A stretch of DNA of 7,411 nucleotides from Rhodospirillaceae bacterium (GCA_003452275.1 DMIT01000225.1:1-7411), one strand, 5' to 3'; positions 1 to 5,942 are shown, counted from the first letter of the stretch. Numbers and translations: made by a program. Notes: generated from the letters alone by a model not told the origin.

Positions 1-1279
1 GTGCGTATTGTTCAACCCCATATTCACGGATATAGCCATGCCCGCCATGGATTTGCACCGCCAGATTAGCCACCTCGAACCCCATATCGGTTTGATAGGC
101 TTTGACCACCGGAGTCAGTAACGCCACCAGATCGTCGGCTTCCTGCCGTTTGAGCGCATCGGGATGTTTTTCGGCAATATCAAGATTTAACCCCACCCAA
201 TAAGACAAAGCCCGCGCCCCTTCGCAAAACGCCTTGGACGTCAGCAGCATTTTGCGCACATCGGGATGGACAATGATCGGGTCTGCGGGTTGATCGGGGA
301 ATTTGACTCCGTCAAGGGCCCGCATTTGCAACCTGTCGCGCGCATAGGTCAGACCGTTTTGCCATGACACTTCTGCAAGGCCCAATCCCTGCATACCGAC
401 CCCCAGACGCGCCGCATTCATCATGGTAAACATGGCTTTCAGGCCTTTATGCGGTTCACCCACCAGCCAACCGCGGGAATTGTCAAAATTGATGACACAG
501 GTGGCAGAGGCCTTAATCCCCATTTTATGTTCGATAGACCCGCAACTGACATGGTTTGCGGCCTGTGTGTCCGCCAGATATTTGGGGACGATAAACAGCG
601 AGATACCCTTGGCCCCCTCCGGCGCATCCGGCAATTTGGCCAATACCAGATGCAGAATATTTTCCGTCAGATCATGTTCGCCGGCAGAAATAAAAATCTT
701 GGTGCCGGTCACCTGATAACTGCCATCCCCTTGGGGAATGGCTTTGGTACGGATCAATCCCAGATCGGTGCCGCAATGTGGCTCGGTCAGACACATAGTG
801 CCCGACCATTCGCCGGTGACCATTTTCGGAAGATAGAGCTGTTTCAACTCATCCGTTCCATGGTGCAGCAAAGCGCGATAAGCCCCTTCGGAAAGCCCCG
901 GATACATGCCGAACGACATATTGGCGGAACAGACCATTTCCATCAGCACGAAATTCCACAAATGCGGCATGCCCATTCCGCCATACGCAGAATCAGCCGA
1001 TAAAGCCGTCCACCCGCCCTGCGTGTAGGTGGTATAGGCTTCTTTGAACCCGCGGGGAGTGGTGACTTGTCCTGCATCGAAATGACAGCCTTCCTCATCC
1101 CCCGACTGATTGAGAGGAAAAAGAACCTCTTCGCACAGCTTGGCCCCCTCTTCCAGAATGCTATTCATTAAATCGGGCGTGGCTTGCTCGTAACCGGGCA
1201 GTTCCGAAAGCTGCGCAGCATTCAACACATCATGCAATACAAAACGCATATTTTCGAGGGGGGCTTTATAAACAGGCAT
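1..1279 (-). CDS. Acyl-CoA dehydrogenase, long (about 600-aa) form, C-terminus off the window
   Basis: FAD-dependent enzyme that introduces the alpha-beta double bond into an acyl-CoA and passes electrons to ETF. The first 426 residues are present; family members run to about 590-600, so roughly a quarter is missing at the left edge. Seen: the N-terminal extension of this subfamily (MPVYKAPLENMRFVLHDVL), the acyl-CoA dehydrogenase signature MCLTEPHCGTDLG (residues 162-174), GTKIFISAGEHDLTEN (192-207) and the late helix QIHGGHGYIREYGVEQ (409-424). The catalytic glutamate expected in a YEGT-type motif lies beyond the edge. The start ATG at 1279 is preceded by AAGGAA. An 18-bp gap after the upstream 101-aa gene suggests one transcript. 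The closest named relatives are DmdC-type (3-methylmercaptopropionyl-CoA) dehydrogenases and generic fatty acyl-CoA dehydrogenases; the substrate cannot be decided here. Confidence 0.93.
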   Translation of the reverse strand, partial: MPVYKAPLENMRFVLHDVLNAAQLSELPGYEQATPDLMNSILEEGAKLCEEVLFPLNQSGDEEGCHFDAGQVTTPRGFKEAYTTYTQGGWTALSADSAYGGMGMPHLWNFVLMEMVCSANMSFGMYPGLSEGAYRALLHHGTDELKQLYLPKMVTGEWSGTMCLTEPHCGTDLGLIRTKAIPQGDGSYQVTGTKIFISAGEHDLTENILHLVLAKLPDAPEGAKGISLFIVPKYLADTQAANHVSCGSIEHKMGIKASATCVINFDNSRGWLVGEPHKGLKAMFTMMNAARLGVGMQGLGLAEVSWQNGLTYARDRLQMRALDGVKFPDQPADPIIVHPDVRKMLLTSKAFCEGARALSYWVGLNLDIAEKHPDALKRQEADDLVALLTPVVKAYQTDMGFEVANLAVQIHGGHGYIREYGVEQYA

Positions 1280-1297
1280 CCGGTTTTCCTTCTTTTA

Positions 1298-1603
1298 TTA
1301 ATGTTTGGTCTGATCGTCCTGAACCATCAGTTTCATCAAACCGCTGAGCTTTTCCTTATCCAGACTGGCGATGATTTTCTTGGCCTGTACGGCGGGCGAC
1401 GTATCATCGACCGTCTGTTTTTTGTGCAAAATCAATTCGGCCAGTTTTTGTAATTTTTCTTCCCCGATCATATCGCGGGTATTCTGCATATTTCTCAGCG
1501 CATCCGCAACAACCTGTTCCCGCGTGGAGACCACAGGCTGCGGGGCATCCTGTGCTATCGGCGCAGCAATTGTTTTTTTCCTAAATTTCAACCAATCGAA
1601 CAT
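1298..1603 (-). CDS. Conserved small hypothetical protein, 101 aa
   Basis: Function not recognised. The start ATG at 1603 has a good AAGGA Shine-Dalgarno about 5 nt upstream, and the stop lies 18 bp before the acyl-CoA dehydrogenase start, so the two are probably co-transcribed. The protein starts with a basic amphipathic stretch (MFDWLKFRKK), followed by a Pro/Ala linker (about 13-24) and a mostly helical, charged body: EQVVADALRNMQNTRDMIGEEKLQKLAELI, then a C-terminal helix KKIIASLDKEKLSGLMKLM. There is no signal peptide or membrane span. The sequence resembles short helical proteins often found as uncharacterised ORFs in alphaproteobacteria. It reads as a real gene because of its ribosome binding site, tight spacing and normal amino-acid composition. 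Confidence 0.75.
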   Translation of the reverse strand: MFDWLKFRKKTIAAPIAQDAPQPVVSTREQVVADALRNMQNTRDMIGEEKLQKLAELILHKKQTVDDTSPAVQAKKIIASLDKEKLSGLMKLMVQDDQTKH

Positions 1604-1709
1604 GATTCCTTAAGTGTCGCAGCCAGAAATGAAGAAGAAGTAAATAATCCTCGCCCATCATAGCTTAAAAAATGCTTCCTGTCTGTCATGCAGTGCAGTA
1701 AAAGAAAGC

Positions 1710-2534
1710 ATGAATTACCGTCATATTTACCACGCTGGCAATTTTGCCGATGTCCATAAGCATCTGATTTTGATGATGACTCTTGACTATCTGCAACAAA
1801 AGGAAAAAGGCCTGTTTGTTCTGGATGCTTTTGCGGGCATCGGTCTTTATGACCTGAACCTGCCCGAACCACAGAAAACAGGGGAATATCTGGACGGAAT
1901 CGCCAAAATCATGGCTCACCCCGCCATTCATCAGGATTTACAGACATTCCAGAAAACCATCGCTCTGTTTTGGGGCGGAAAACAGTATCCCGGATCACCC
2001 TTGCTGGCGGCGAACGCCTTGCGGGCGCAAGACCGTCTGGTGGCCAACGAACTCCACCCCGAGGATATCGACACACTGCGCCATCATTTGCGCGGTTTTA
2101 AAAATGTGTATACGACCCATGAAGATGCCTATCAATCCATCCGCGCCCATATTCCACCGGTTGAACGTCGCGGCATCGTGCTGATTGACCCGCCTTTCGA
2201 AAAACCCGACGAATTCAAAAGCCTGATCAAACAGATGCATGAATGGAAAAAGAGATGGGCCACGGGATGCTTTATGATCTGGTATCCTATCAAAGCAGGA
2301 CAACATATCGCCGAATTTCACCGCGCGGCAGAGGATTTAGGGATCAACCGCACATGGGTGTCCGAAATTTTGCTGCATAATCGGGACAATGTCGGCGGCC
2401 TGAACGGCGCGGGAATTGTGATGTTGAATACCCCGTTCGGCCTACCGGAACGCGTGGACGCGCTGGCAGACGAATTATGCAGCAAATTAGGCCAAGGGCG
2501 GATTGAAAATAGATTTCTCGTCAATCACTCATGA
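1710..2534 (+). CDS. rlmJ: 23S rRNA (adenine(2030)-N6)-methyltransferase RlmJ
   Basis: Class I SAM-dependent methyltransferase that methylates N6 of A2030 in 23S rRNA. The 274 aa match the usual length (280 in E. coli). Seen: the family N-terminus MNYRHIYHAGNFADVHKH (1-18), the SAM-binding strand and glycine loop LDAFAGIGLYDL (38-49), YPGSP (93-97), NEL (113-115), the catalytic DPPF motif inside RRGIVLIDPPFEKPDEFK (153-170), WYPIK (191-195) and the C-terminal GLNGAGIVMLNTPFG (230-244). All core motifs are present, so it should be active. The start ATG at 1710 has only a weak purine-rich AAAGAAAG upstream. It is transcribed divergently from the 101-aa gene across 106 bp, and its 3' end overlaps by 10 bp the convergent secreted-protein gene ending at 2525. 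Confidence 0.95.
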   Translation: MNYRHIYHAGNFADVHKHLILMMTLDYLQQKEKGLFVLDAFAGIGLYDLNLPEPQKTGEYLDGIAKIMAHPAIHQDLQTFQKTIALFWGGKQYPGSPLLAANALRAQDRLVANELHPEDIDTLRHHLRGFKNVYTTHEDAYQSIRAHIPPVERRGIVLIDPPFEKPDEFKSLIKQMHEWKKRWATGCFMIWYPIKAGQHIAEFHRAAEDLGINRTWVSEILLHNRDNVGGLNGAGIVMLNTPFGLPERVDALADELCSKLGQGRIENRFLVNHS

Positions 2535-2860
2535 CGATCAGCAGAGTCAGACGAATCTTCGGAATGCTGCATGACTTTGTCATTCGTCAATATTTCTTCT
2601 TCGGGGGTGATATCTTCTTCACCCGCTGCCGGTTCAATATCCGCTGGTGTGGTGCCAACCACAGATACAGGCGCAACCGCAATCACATTGCCTGCCCCAG
2701 ATCCCGCCTGCCCAGATCCTGCCTGACCGCCTAACGCCGCCGGAGCTTGTGCCGAAAAGCGGGCAGGGCCGAACCCGCCATCATCTCTCGCCATGACCGG
2801 CCCTGCACTCAAAAAACCGAACAGTGCCACGCCGGATACCATGATAGAAAAAATGCGCAT
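2525..2860 (-). CDS. Secreted Ala/Gly-rich acidic protein, 111 aa, unknown function
   Basis: No family recognised. The N-terminus MRIFSIMVSGVALFGFLSAG plus PVMA is a classical Sec signal peptide with likely cleavage after A24. The mature part is low-complexity: a short tandem GQAGSG repeat (residues 45-55), a hydrophobic stretch VIAVAPVSVVG, then a very acidic tail rich in Glu and Asp (76-111). The start at 2860 is preferred over an in-frame ATG at 2872, because a GGAG motif lies between them with correct spacing (6 nt) to the inner ATG, and the inner start gives a cleaner signal peptide. It lies 22 bp downstream of the entericidin-like gene, likely the same transcript. Its last 10 bp overlap the end of rlmJ. 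Probably periplasmic or exported. Confidence 0.65.
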   Translation of the reverse strand: MRIFSIMVSGVALFGFLSAGPVMARDDGGFGPARFSAQAPAALGGQAGSGQAGSGAGNVIAVAPVSVVGTTPADIEPAAGEEDITPEEEILTNDKVMQHSEDSSDSADRHE

Positions 2861-2882
2861 TTTCAGCTCCATTATCGTTGAA

Positions 2883-3014
2883 TTAAAATGTCTCTTGTAA
2901 CGTCTTCCCCCAGGATTCCAGGTCGCGACCCATTCCTACGAGGGTATTTCCGCATCCTGACAGAACCAGACTGGTCGTCACCAACATCAATAATATGGCA
3001 AATTTTTTTGACAT
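2883..3014 (-). CDS. Entericidin A/B-like small lipoprotein, 43 aa
   Basis: Short gene that a length cut-off would miss. It encodes MSKKFAILLMLVTTSLVLSG followed by C21 and a 22-residue mature part, CGNTLVGMGRDLESWGKTL and four more residues. The signal sequence ends in a textbook lipobox LSGC with the acylated cysteine at 21. The mature part fits the entericidin pattern: C-N-T, then V-G-x-G-x-D, an amphipathic helix and G-x-x-L. Entericidins (EcnA/EcnB family) are tiny membrane lipoproteins linked to stress, with EcnA acting as antidote to EcnB in enteric bacteria; in alphaproteobacteria the role is mostly unknown. A purine-rich AGAGAGAAAG sits 7 nt upstream of the ATG. It is the first gene of a likely two-gene unit with the secreted acidic protein 22 bp downstream. 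Confidence 0.8.
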   Translation of the reverse strand: MSKKFAILLMLVTTSLVLSGCGNTLVGMGRDLESWGKTLQETF

Positions 3015-3387
3015 CGTCAAACTTTCTCTCTTTTAAAGGCTTCCTTGACCCTACGATACTAAATTTGAGCCATAAAAGAAAGAACCACGAAAAGCTTTCC
3101 TCTTCCACGGTTCCATCTGAACGCTATATGTCCTGGTTGTCCAGCCCCGAGGATTGGCGGATAGGGTCGCGGTTAAATCTTTCTGGCTCAGGGGATAAAA
3201 TTTTATTGGCTTTCGCTAGTAAATATAGGAGACACACCATATTTCCGTAAAATTATTGACAAATTCCTAAGGTTTCCGTATCGTCGCGGCATTCCTTCTT
3301 TATCTGGTGCCGGACGCCCGCTAAATTGCCCCGTGCTTGATCAAGAAGCCCAGAATTTTTAACTAATTTTATGTTGAGGAGTTGTTT
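3015..3387. other. Non-coding intergenic stretch between divergent genes (373 bp)
   Basis: No convincing coding sequence. It must hold the promoter of the minus-strand lipoprotein unit (not confidently located) and the promoter of the plus-strand 221-aa gene (3256-3284). A perfect 12-bp AT palindrome ATAAAATTTTAT lies at 3195-3206 and a 10-bp palindrome CTTGATCAAG at 3336-3345, the latter inside the predicted 5' leader of the 221-aa gene. Reading frames here lack ribosome binding sites and look like chance. Confidence 0.6.
3256..3284 (+). promoter_or_regulatory. Sigma70-type promoter for the 221-aa target gene
   Basis: A perfect -35 box TTGACA (3256-3261), a 17-bp spacer and a -10 box TATCGT (3279-3284, 4 of 6 consensus bases). 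Transcription would start near 3291, giving a leader of about 95 nt before the ATG at 3388. It is the only near-consensus promoter seen upstream of this gene. Confidence 0.6.
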
Positions 3388-4053
3388 ATGAGCGAAAAAC
3401 TTGTTCCTGCAGACAATATTGCTGCTCCTACCATCATGCGTCACCAATTGACCAGTGGACGATATGGCTTAAATACGACAGATCGTGGTCAACGGATGGA
3501 CAATGGCGAAATTTATTTTGGTATCTGGAAAAATATCGTTGACCGTCAAGGTCGTCAGTTAAGTGGTGAATTTGATCTCTTCACGACTGACCACGATACC
3601 CGTTATTTAAGCGAAACCAGACGAGGTGAACTCGCGACATTTAATCAGGATATCCAACGCGTGGCCGATTTGCGCGATACTCATGGTCATGACGGGATCA
3701 TGCTCGCCAACGACGCGGTAATCTATGAAGCCATTCGTACAGGCAACTACGCTGCCATTGCCAAATGGCACGTTGGGGTGAAAGAACTGGTTCACGGACG
3801 AAATATTGATGACAAAGACGTTCAACCGGATAACCTCTATGCCCACAAAGATAAGGGTGCTTTAAGGGGCACCTTTACGGACAAAGTAGGCTCCGTCAAC
3901 GTCCATTGGTACTGGACGGCGTCTGCGCGCCGTGTCCTACCGTCGTACGTGTATGTCGTGGCCTTCACGAACGGCTGCGTTGGTTGGGGCCTTAAGGACA
4001 ACGCCGCTTTGTCGTCTCGCCCAGTCCGCGCGGAGCTTCGACCGGAGGCGTAG
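3388..4053 (+). CDS. Putative DGR target protein with C-terminal lectin-fold (DUF1566-like) variable region
   Basis: Intact 221-aa protein without signal peptide or membrane span, so probably cytoplasmic. The start ATG at 3388 has an ideal GAGGAG (3376-3381) 6 nt upstream; an upstream in-frame TTG has none. The C-terminal part has the layout of DUF1566/C-type-lectin-fold proteins diversified by retroelements: NDAVIYEAIRTGNY (108-121), W127 and the KELVHG strand (132-137), DNLYAHKDKGALRGTF (148-163), then YWTAS (175-179), PSYVYVVAFTNG (185-196), KD (203-204) and the closing SSRPVRAELRP (209-219). In such proteins the residues between YW and RPVR form the ligand-binding surface. The module's DNA is GC-rich and poor in A compared with the rest of the gene. 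An avd remnant follows directly, as in DGR cassettes. The ligand is unknown, and residues 1-100 match nothing I recognise. A non-diversified DUF1566 protein is the main alternative. Confidence 0.75.
   Translation: MSEKLVPADNIAAPTIMRHQLTSGRYGLNTTDRGQRMDNGEIYFGIWKNIVDRQGRQLSGEFDLFTTDHDTRYLSETRRGELATFNQDIQRVADLRDTHGHDGIMLANDAVIYEAIRTGNYAAIAKWHVGVKELVHGRNIDDKDVQPDNLYAHKDKGALRGTFTDKVGSVNVHWYWTASARRVLPSYVYVVAFTNGCVGWGLKDNAALSSRPVRAELRPEA
3900..4050 (+). other. Candidate DGR variable region (VR) within the target gene
   Basis: The segment encodes residues about 172-221, from the HWYW motif to the end. By hand count it holds 14 A in 120 bases (3901-4020), against 28 A in 100 bases at 3601-3700 of the same gene. 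DGR mutagenic retrohoming replaces template adenines, so a VR loses A relative to its template. The GC-rich end encoding SSRPVRAELRP is where the IMH (site that initiates mutagenic homing) would sit. Boundaries are approximate because no template repeat is in the window. Confidence 0.55.
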
Positions 4054-4084
4054 CCGAAGAAGCGTTAATCATTTAAGCATTTGA

Positions 4085-4124
4085 TTACGGTGACCGCGCT
4101 TCGCACGGTCACCGTAAATTTTTT
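4085..4124 (+). terminator. Strong hairpin plus T-run after the target gene (terminator and/or DGR hairpin)
   Basis: Perfect 12-bp stem TTACGGTGACCG (4085-4096) with CGGTCACCGTAA (4106-4117), a 9-nt loop that can form two further inner pairs, then six T (4119-4124). This is a typical intrinsic terminator, 31 nt after the stop of the target gene and 17 nt before the avd remnant. DGR variable regions are also often followed by a DNA hairpin or cruciform that promotes retrohoming, so the structure may have served that role too. Confidence 0.8.
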
Positions 4125-4141
4125 GAATCGAGGTTCAAAGA

Positions 4142-4433
4142 ATGGCCCAATATCAACATTTGGCGATTGATAAACAGACCAAGGACTTCCCCCCGTGAAT
4201 ATAAATGCCCCCTAGGCCAGAAATGAAAAGACGAATTGATTGAGTTATCGTCAATTCAAATCAGAATCATACATTTTTAACACACCGTCATTGCGGCGAA
4301 AGCCGCAATCTCACTTGGGTTAAGAGAGATTGCGGCTTTCGCCAGAAAGACGGATTCTTATTTGAATTGACGATAGGGGTTTTGATCTACCGCGCCAACA
4401 GGGCCAAAGACAAACCCCAACCTACTCTCCTCG
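4142..4433 (+). pseudogene. avd: Decayed avd (DGR accessory variability determinant), interrupted by a MITE-like element
   Basis: Avd is a four-helix-bundle protein that forms a pentamer, binds the DGR reverse transcriptase and template RNA, and is needed for mutagenic retrohoming. A start ATG with GAGG 8 nt upstream opens MAQYQHLAIDKQTKDFPP and stops at 4196. Dropping one C from the C6 run (4189-4194) continues as DFPREYKCPLGQK, then a TGA (4224-4226), then KDELIEL up to the palindromic insertion at 4246. Past the insertion the same frame resumes as GVLIYRANRAKDKPQ and TLLAIRRQ. This order matches the family pattern Y-x-HLPIYK, then DFPREYKYTLGQ, then ELI-x-LIYRAN-x-x-KDK, as I remember it. 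About 12 residues appear deleted between DKQT and KDFP. The C-terminal half is missing; the convergent 416-aa gene ends at 4434. Lesions: frameshift, stop, deletion, insertion, truncation. Not functional. Confidence 0.75.
4246..4375. mobile_element. 130-bp palindromic MITE-like element with TA target duplication
   Basis: The terminal inverted repeats 4246-4267 and 4354-4375 match at 21 of 22 positions. A second pair of arms, 4285-4312 and 4326-4353, matches at 25 of 28, with a 13-nt apex loop and a 17-nt unpaired stretch on the left side only. Both ends are TA; removing one TA plus the interior rejoins the avd frame (gag-tta-ggg-gtt), so TA is the duplicated target. This fits non-autonomous elements mobilised by IS630/Tc1-mariner-type transposases. 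It has no coding capacity. The left inner arm itself folds into a perfect 7-bp hairpin with a GAAA loop (4291-4308). Its CGTCATTGCGG...CAATCTC ends resemble dispersed palindromic repeats common in many bacterial genomes. Confidence 0.8.
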
Positions 4434-5684
4434 CTATTCGCCGACAGGACGGCGGATTTCGATGATTTCAGCATTTTCTTCGACCACAGAGCGATCCGGC
4501 TTGCTGCGTGCCTTGTCCGCTTGTTTCGGGGCGAAGTCAATAATCTCGGCGGTTTGCGGCTGCAAAGCTTTTTTCACCGCGATATCATTTTCGCTTTCGG
4601 TAAAGGATCTTTCAAATTTGATGAACCATAAGAAATTGGCATTGGAACGGTCACGAACTTCGGTAAAGACCGGATCAGAGACAATCTGCGCCGAAACAAC
4701 TTCCAGATAATTCGTCCCGAACGGCATTTTGCCAAGGGCTTTGGTCAGGTCGAGCGTAATCAGGCGTGATGTCTCCACGTTATCGCTAAAGACATAGCCT
4801 TGATAATCTGCCAGCATTTGCTGGATCAAAGAACGGTCGGCCTTGCGGCAACGTTCCGACAGGAACCATGATTCAAAGGTTGCGCGTGCTGCCATGCCAT
4901 TATTGATCGAACGGAAATCGGCAATAGCTTCGCGGGCAAAAGCGCGTCCCAGATCGGCAAGAGTTGAATTTTCAATACGAACCCATGCCTCTTTATATCC
5001 TGCCAACTGTAATTCCCATGCGACACGCACCATGGAAACCATCAAATCCGCTTGTTGGGCGCGGTTAATCAGAACCGCGTAATCCGGATGGACGGCCAGT
5101 GGGTGTAAACCGGAACCATTGCGGTGCTGCCACATGCGGCGCAATTCACGCACCATCAATAGTAATTTGGTCGGCATATCCAGATCGGCACGTACCAGAA
5201 CAGAATGGGACGACCTATCATAACCGGCATCCATGACATGAGAGGTTTCGCGAATGGCAACGTCATGCAATTGCGCAAAAGAAATAAACTGCGATGCCAG
5301 ACGGGATTGGTGCAAAATATCGAGAGCATCACCCAATGTCGACGGAGCAGATTGATAAATGGTGGAGATAAAGGCTGCGTCCTCGCGGAACAGCGATTGA
5401 ATATGGTTTTCCGGTTCGGCAAATTCACGGGATACTTTATCATAGGCATTGGTTTTATCGCGCAAATCGGCAATATCACGTTCCAAAGCGTCCATCACCG
5501 GATCATCCATCAGCAATTCATCATCTGCCGCATCTTCATAATCGGCATAGAATAAAGGCTGATCGCTAATCCACGAACAACGAACAGGCTGCGCTGACCC
5601 GATCGTGTAAGCAAAACGGCAATTTTCCAACGGCCAGATTTTGATTTCGGTGCTGTGTGATCCTGATTCCGTAATCTTATCCAT
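4434..5684 (-). CDS. Hypothetical protein, 416 aa, possible degenerate metallopeptidase-like (DUF6782-type) domain
   Basis: Not firmly recognised. There is no signal peptide or membrane segment, so it is probably cytoplasmic. The start ATG at 5684 has AAGGGGAAAG just upstream. The N-terminus (1-60) is mixed and ends in an acidic patch (YEDAADDELLMDDP, 49-62). A mostly helical core (65-300) includes LLLMVRELRRMWQHRNGSG (174-192), HPDYAVLINRAQQADLMVS (199-217) and REAIADFRSINNGMAARATF (251-270). The MVRELRRMWQH segment sits where putative metallopeptidases of the DUF6782 type would carry an HELRHxWQ zinc motif, but the first histidine is Arg here, so catalysis is doubtful; this family assignment is from memory. 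The C-terminal tail has two similar motifs, AEIIDFAP (379-386) and AEIIEIRRP (405-413). It is convergent with the DGR remnant, which ends exactly at its stop. Confidence 0.8.
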   Translation of the reverse strand: MDKITESGSHSTEIKIWPLENCRFAYTIGSAQPVRCSWISDQPLFYADYEDAADDELLMDDPVMDALERDIADLRDKTNAYDKVSREFAEPENHIQSLFREDAAFISTIYQSAPSTLGDALDILHQSRLASQFISFAQLHDVAIRETSHVMDAGYDRSSHSVLVRADLDMPTKLLLMVRELRRMWQHRNGSGLHPLAVHPDYAVLINRAQQADLMVSMVRVAWELQLAGYKEAWVRIENSTLADLGRAFAREAIADFRSINNGMAARATFESWFLSERCRKADRSLIQQMLADYQGYVFSDNVETSRLITLDLTKALGKMPFGTNYLEVVSAQIVSDPVFTEVRDRSNANFLWFIKFERSFTESENDIAVKKALQPQTAEIIDFAPKQADKARSKPDRSVVEENAEIIEIRRPVGE

Positions 5685-5715
5685 TTTACTTTCCCCTTAA
5701 ATGGAGTCCCTAACC

Positions 5716-5751
5716 CACATAAATAACGTGCAGATTTTTCTGCCTTATGTG
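5716..5751. promoter_or_regulatory. Nested inverted repeat in the leader of the 416-aa gene
   Basis: An outer 7-bp repeat CACATAA (5716-5722) / TTATGTG (5745-5751) encloses an inner 5-bp hairpin GCAGA (5730-5734) / TCTGC (5739-5743) with a TTTT loop. It lies 32-67 bp upstream of the ATG at 5684. It could be an operator or a leader hairpin. No reliable promoter hexamers were found in the AT-rich 5752-5942 stretch, which otherwise holds nothing I can name. Confidence 0.35.
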
Positions 5752-5854
5752 TTTATCTTAGCGGGCTTTGGTTAACGGAGTATGACCAAATCAAGAAAAA
5801 ATCGTTTTTTTTCAATAAGTTAAGAGAATCTAAATAAATTTAACATAAAAATAA

Positions 5855-5872
5855 AAACACCAGCCAAGGGCT
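5855..5872 (-). terminator. Weak terminator-like element after the Trp-rich secreted protein gene
   Basis: Read on the minus strand, a small AGCC-CTT-GGCT hairpin (5862-5872) is followed by GGTG and an interrupted T-rich run. The 4-bp stem is short, so this is only a possible end for the gene terminating at 5943. Confidence 0.25.
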
Positions 5873-5942
5873 TGATGAATCAGGTTTTTAGAAAATTTCT
5901 TTGAGGGGGCAGCGTCTTGCGGAAAGGATTTTGCCGAAAATA

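Noticed and set aside
449..1003. Long plus-strand frames over 423-1453
   Set aside because: They are antisense to the acyl-CoA dehydrogenase and the 101-aa gene, whose translations match real proteins.
1604..1709. Promoter pair in the divergent gap between the 101-aa gene and rlmJ
   Set aside because: A TATGAT box on the minus strand exists, but the nearest -35-like sequence is about 20 bp away, too far for a confident call.
2872..3108. Minus-strand frame of 78 codons starting MEEESFSW
   Set aside because: It overlaps in another frame the much better supported 43-aa lipoprotein gene, which has its own Shine-Dalgarno and lipobox.
3100..3130. EcfG-type (general stress) promoter upstream of the entericidin-like gene
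   Set aside because: A minus-strand GGAAC is present, but no CGTT occurs at the required 16-17 nt spacing.
2888..3250. Open plus-strand frame of 120 codons, including a 40-codon MSWLSSPED sub-frame
   Set aside because: It lies opposite the entericidin-like gene, has no ribosome binding site at either ATG, and its composition looks random.
4189..4194. C6 run in avd as a phase-variation switch
   Set aside because: The same gene also has an in-frame stop, an internal deletion and a transposon-like insertion, so slippage could not restore it; it is simply one of the lesions.
4291..4308. GAAA-loop hairpin as the DGR homing hairpin
   Set aside because: It lies inside the inserted element about 240 bp beyond the variable region, so it arrived later and is unrelated to homing.
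4285..4353. Palindrome as a riboswitch, CRISPR repeat or terminator
   Set aside because: There is a single copy without spacers and no T-run. The TA ends and restored avd frame show it is an insertion, although its RNA could incidentally stop transcription.
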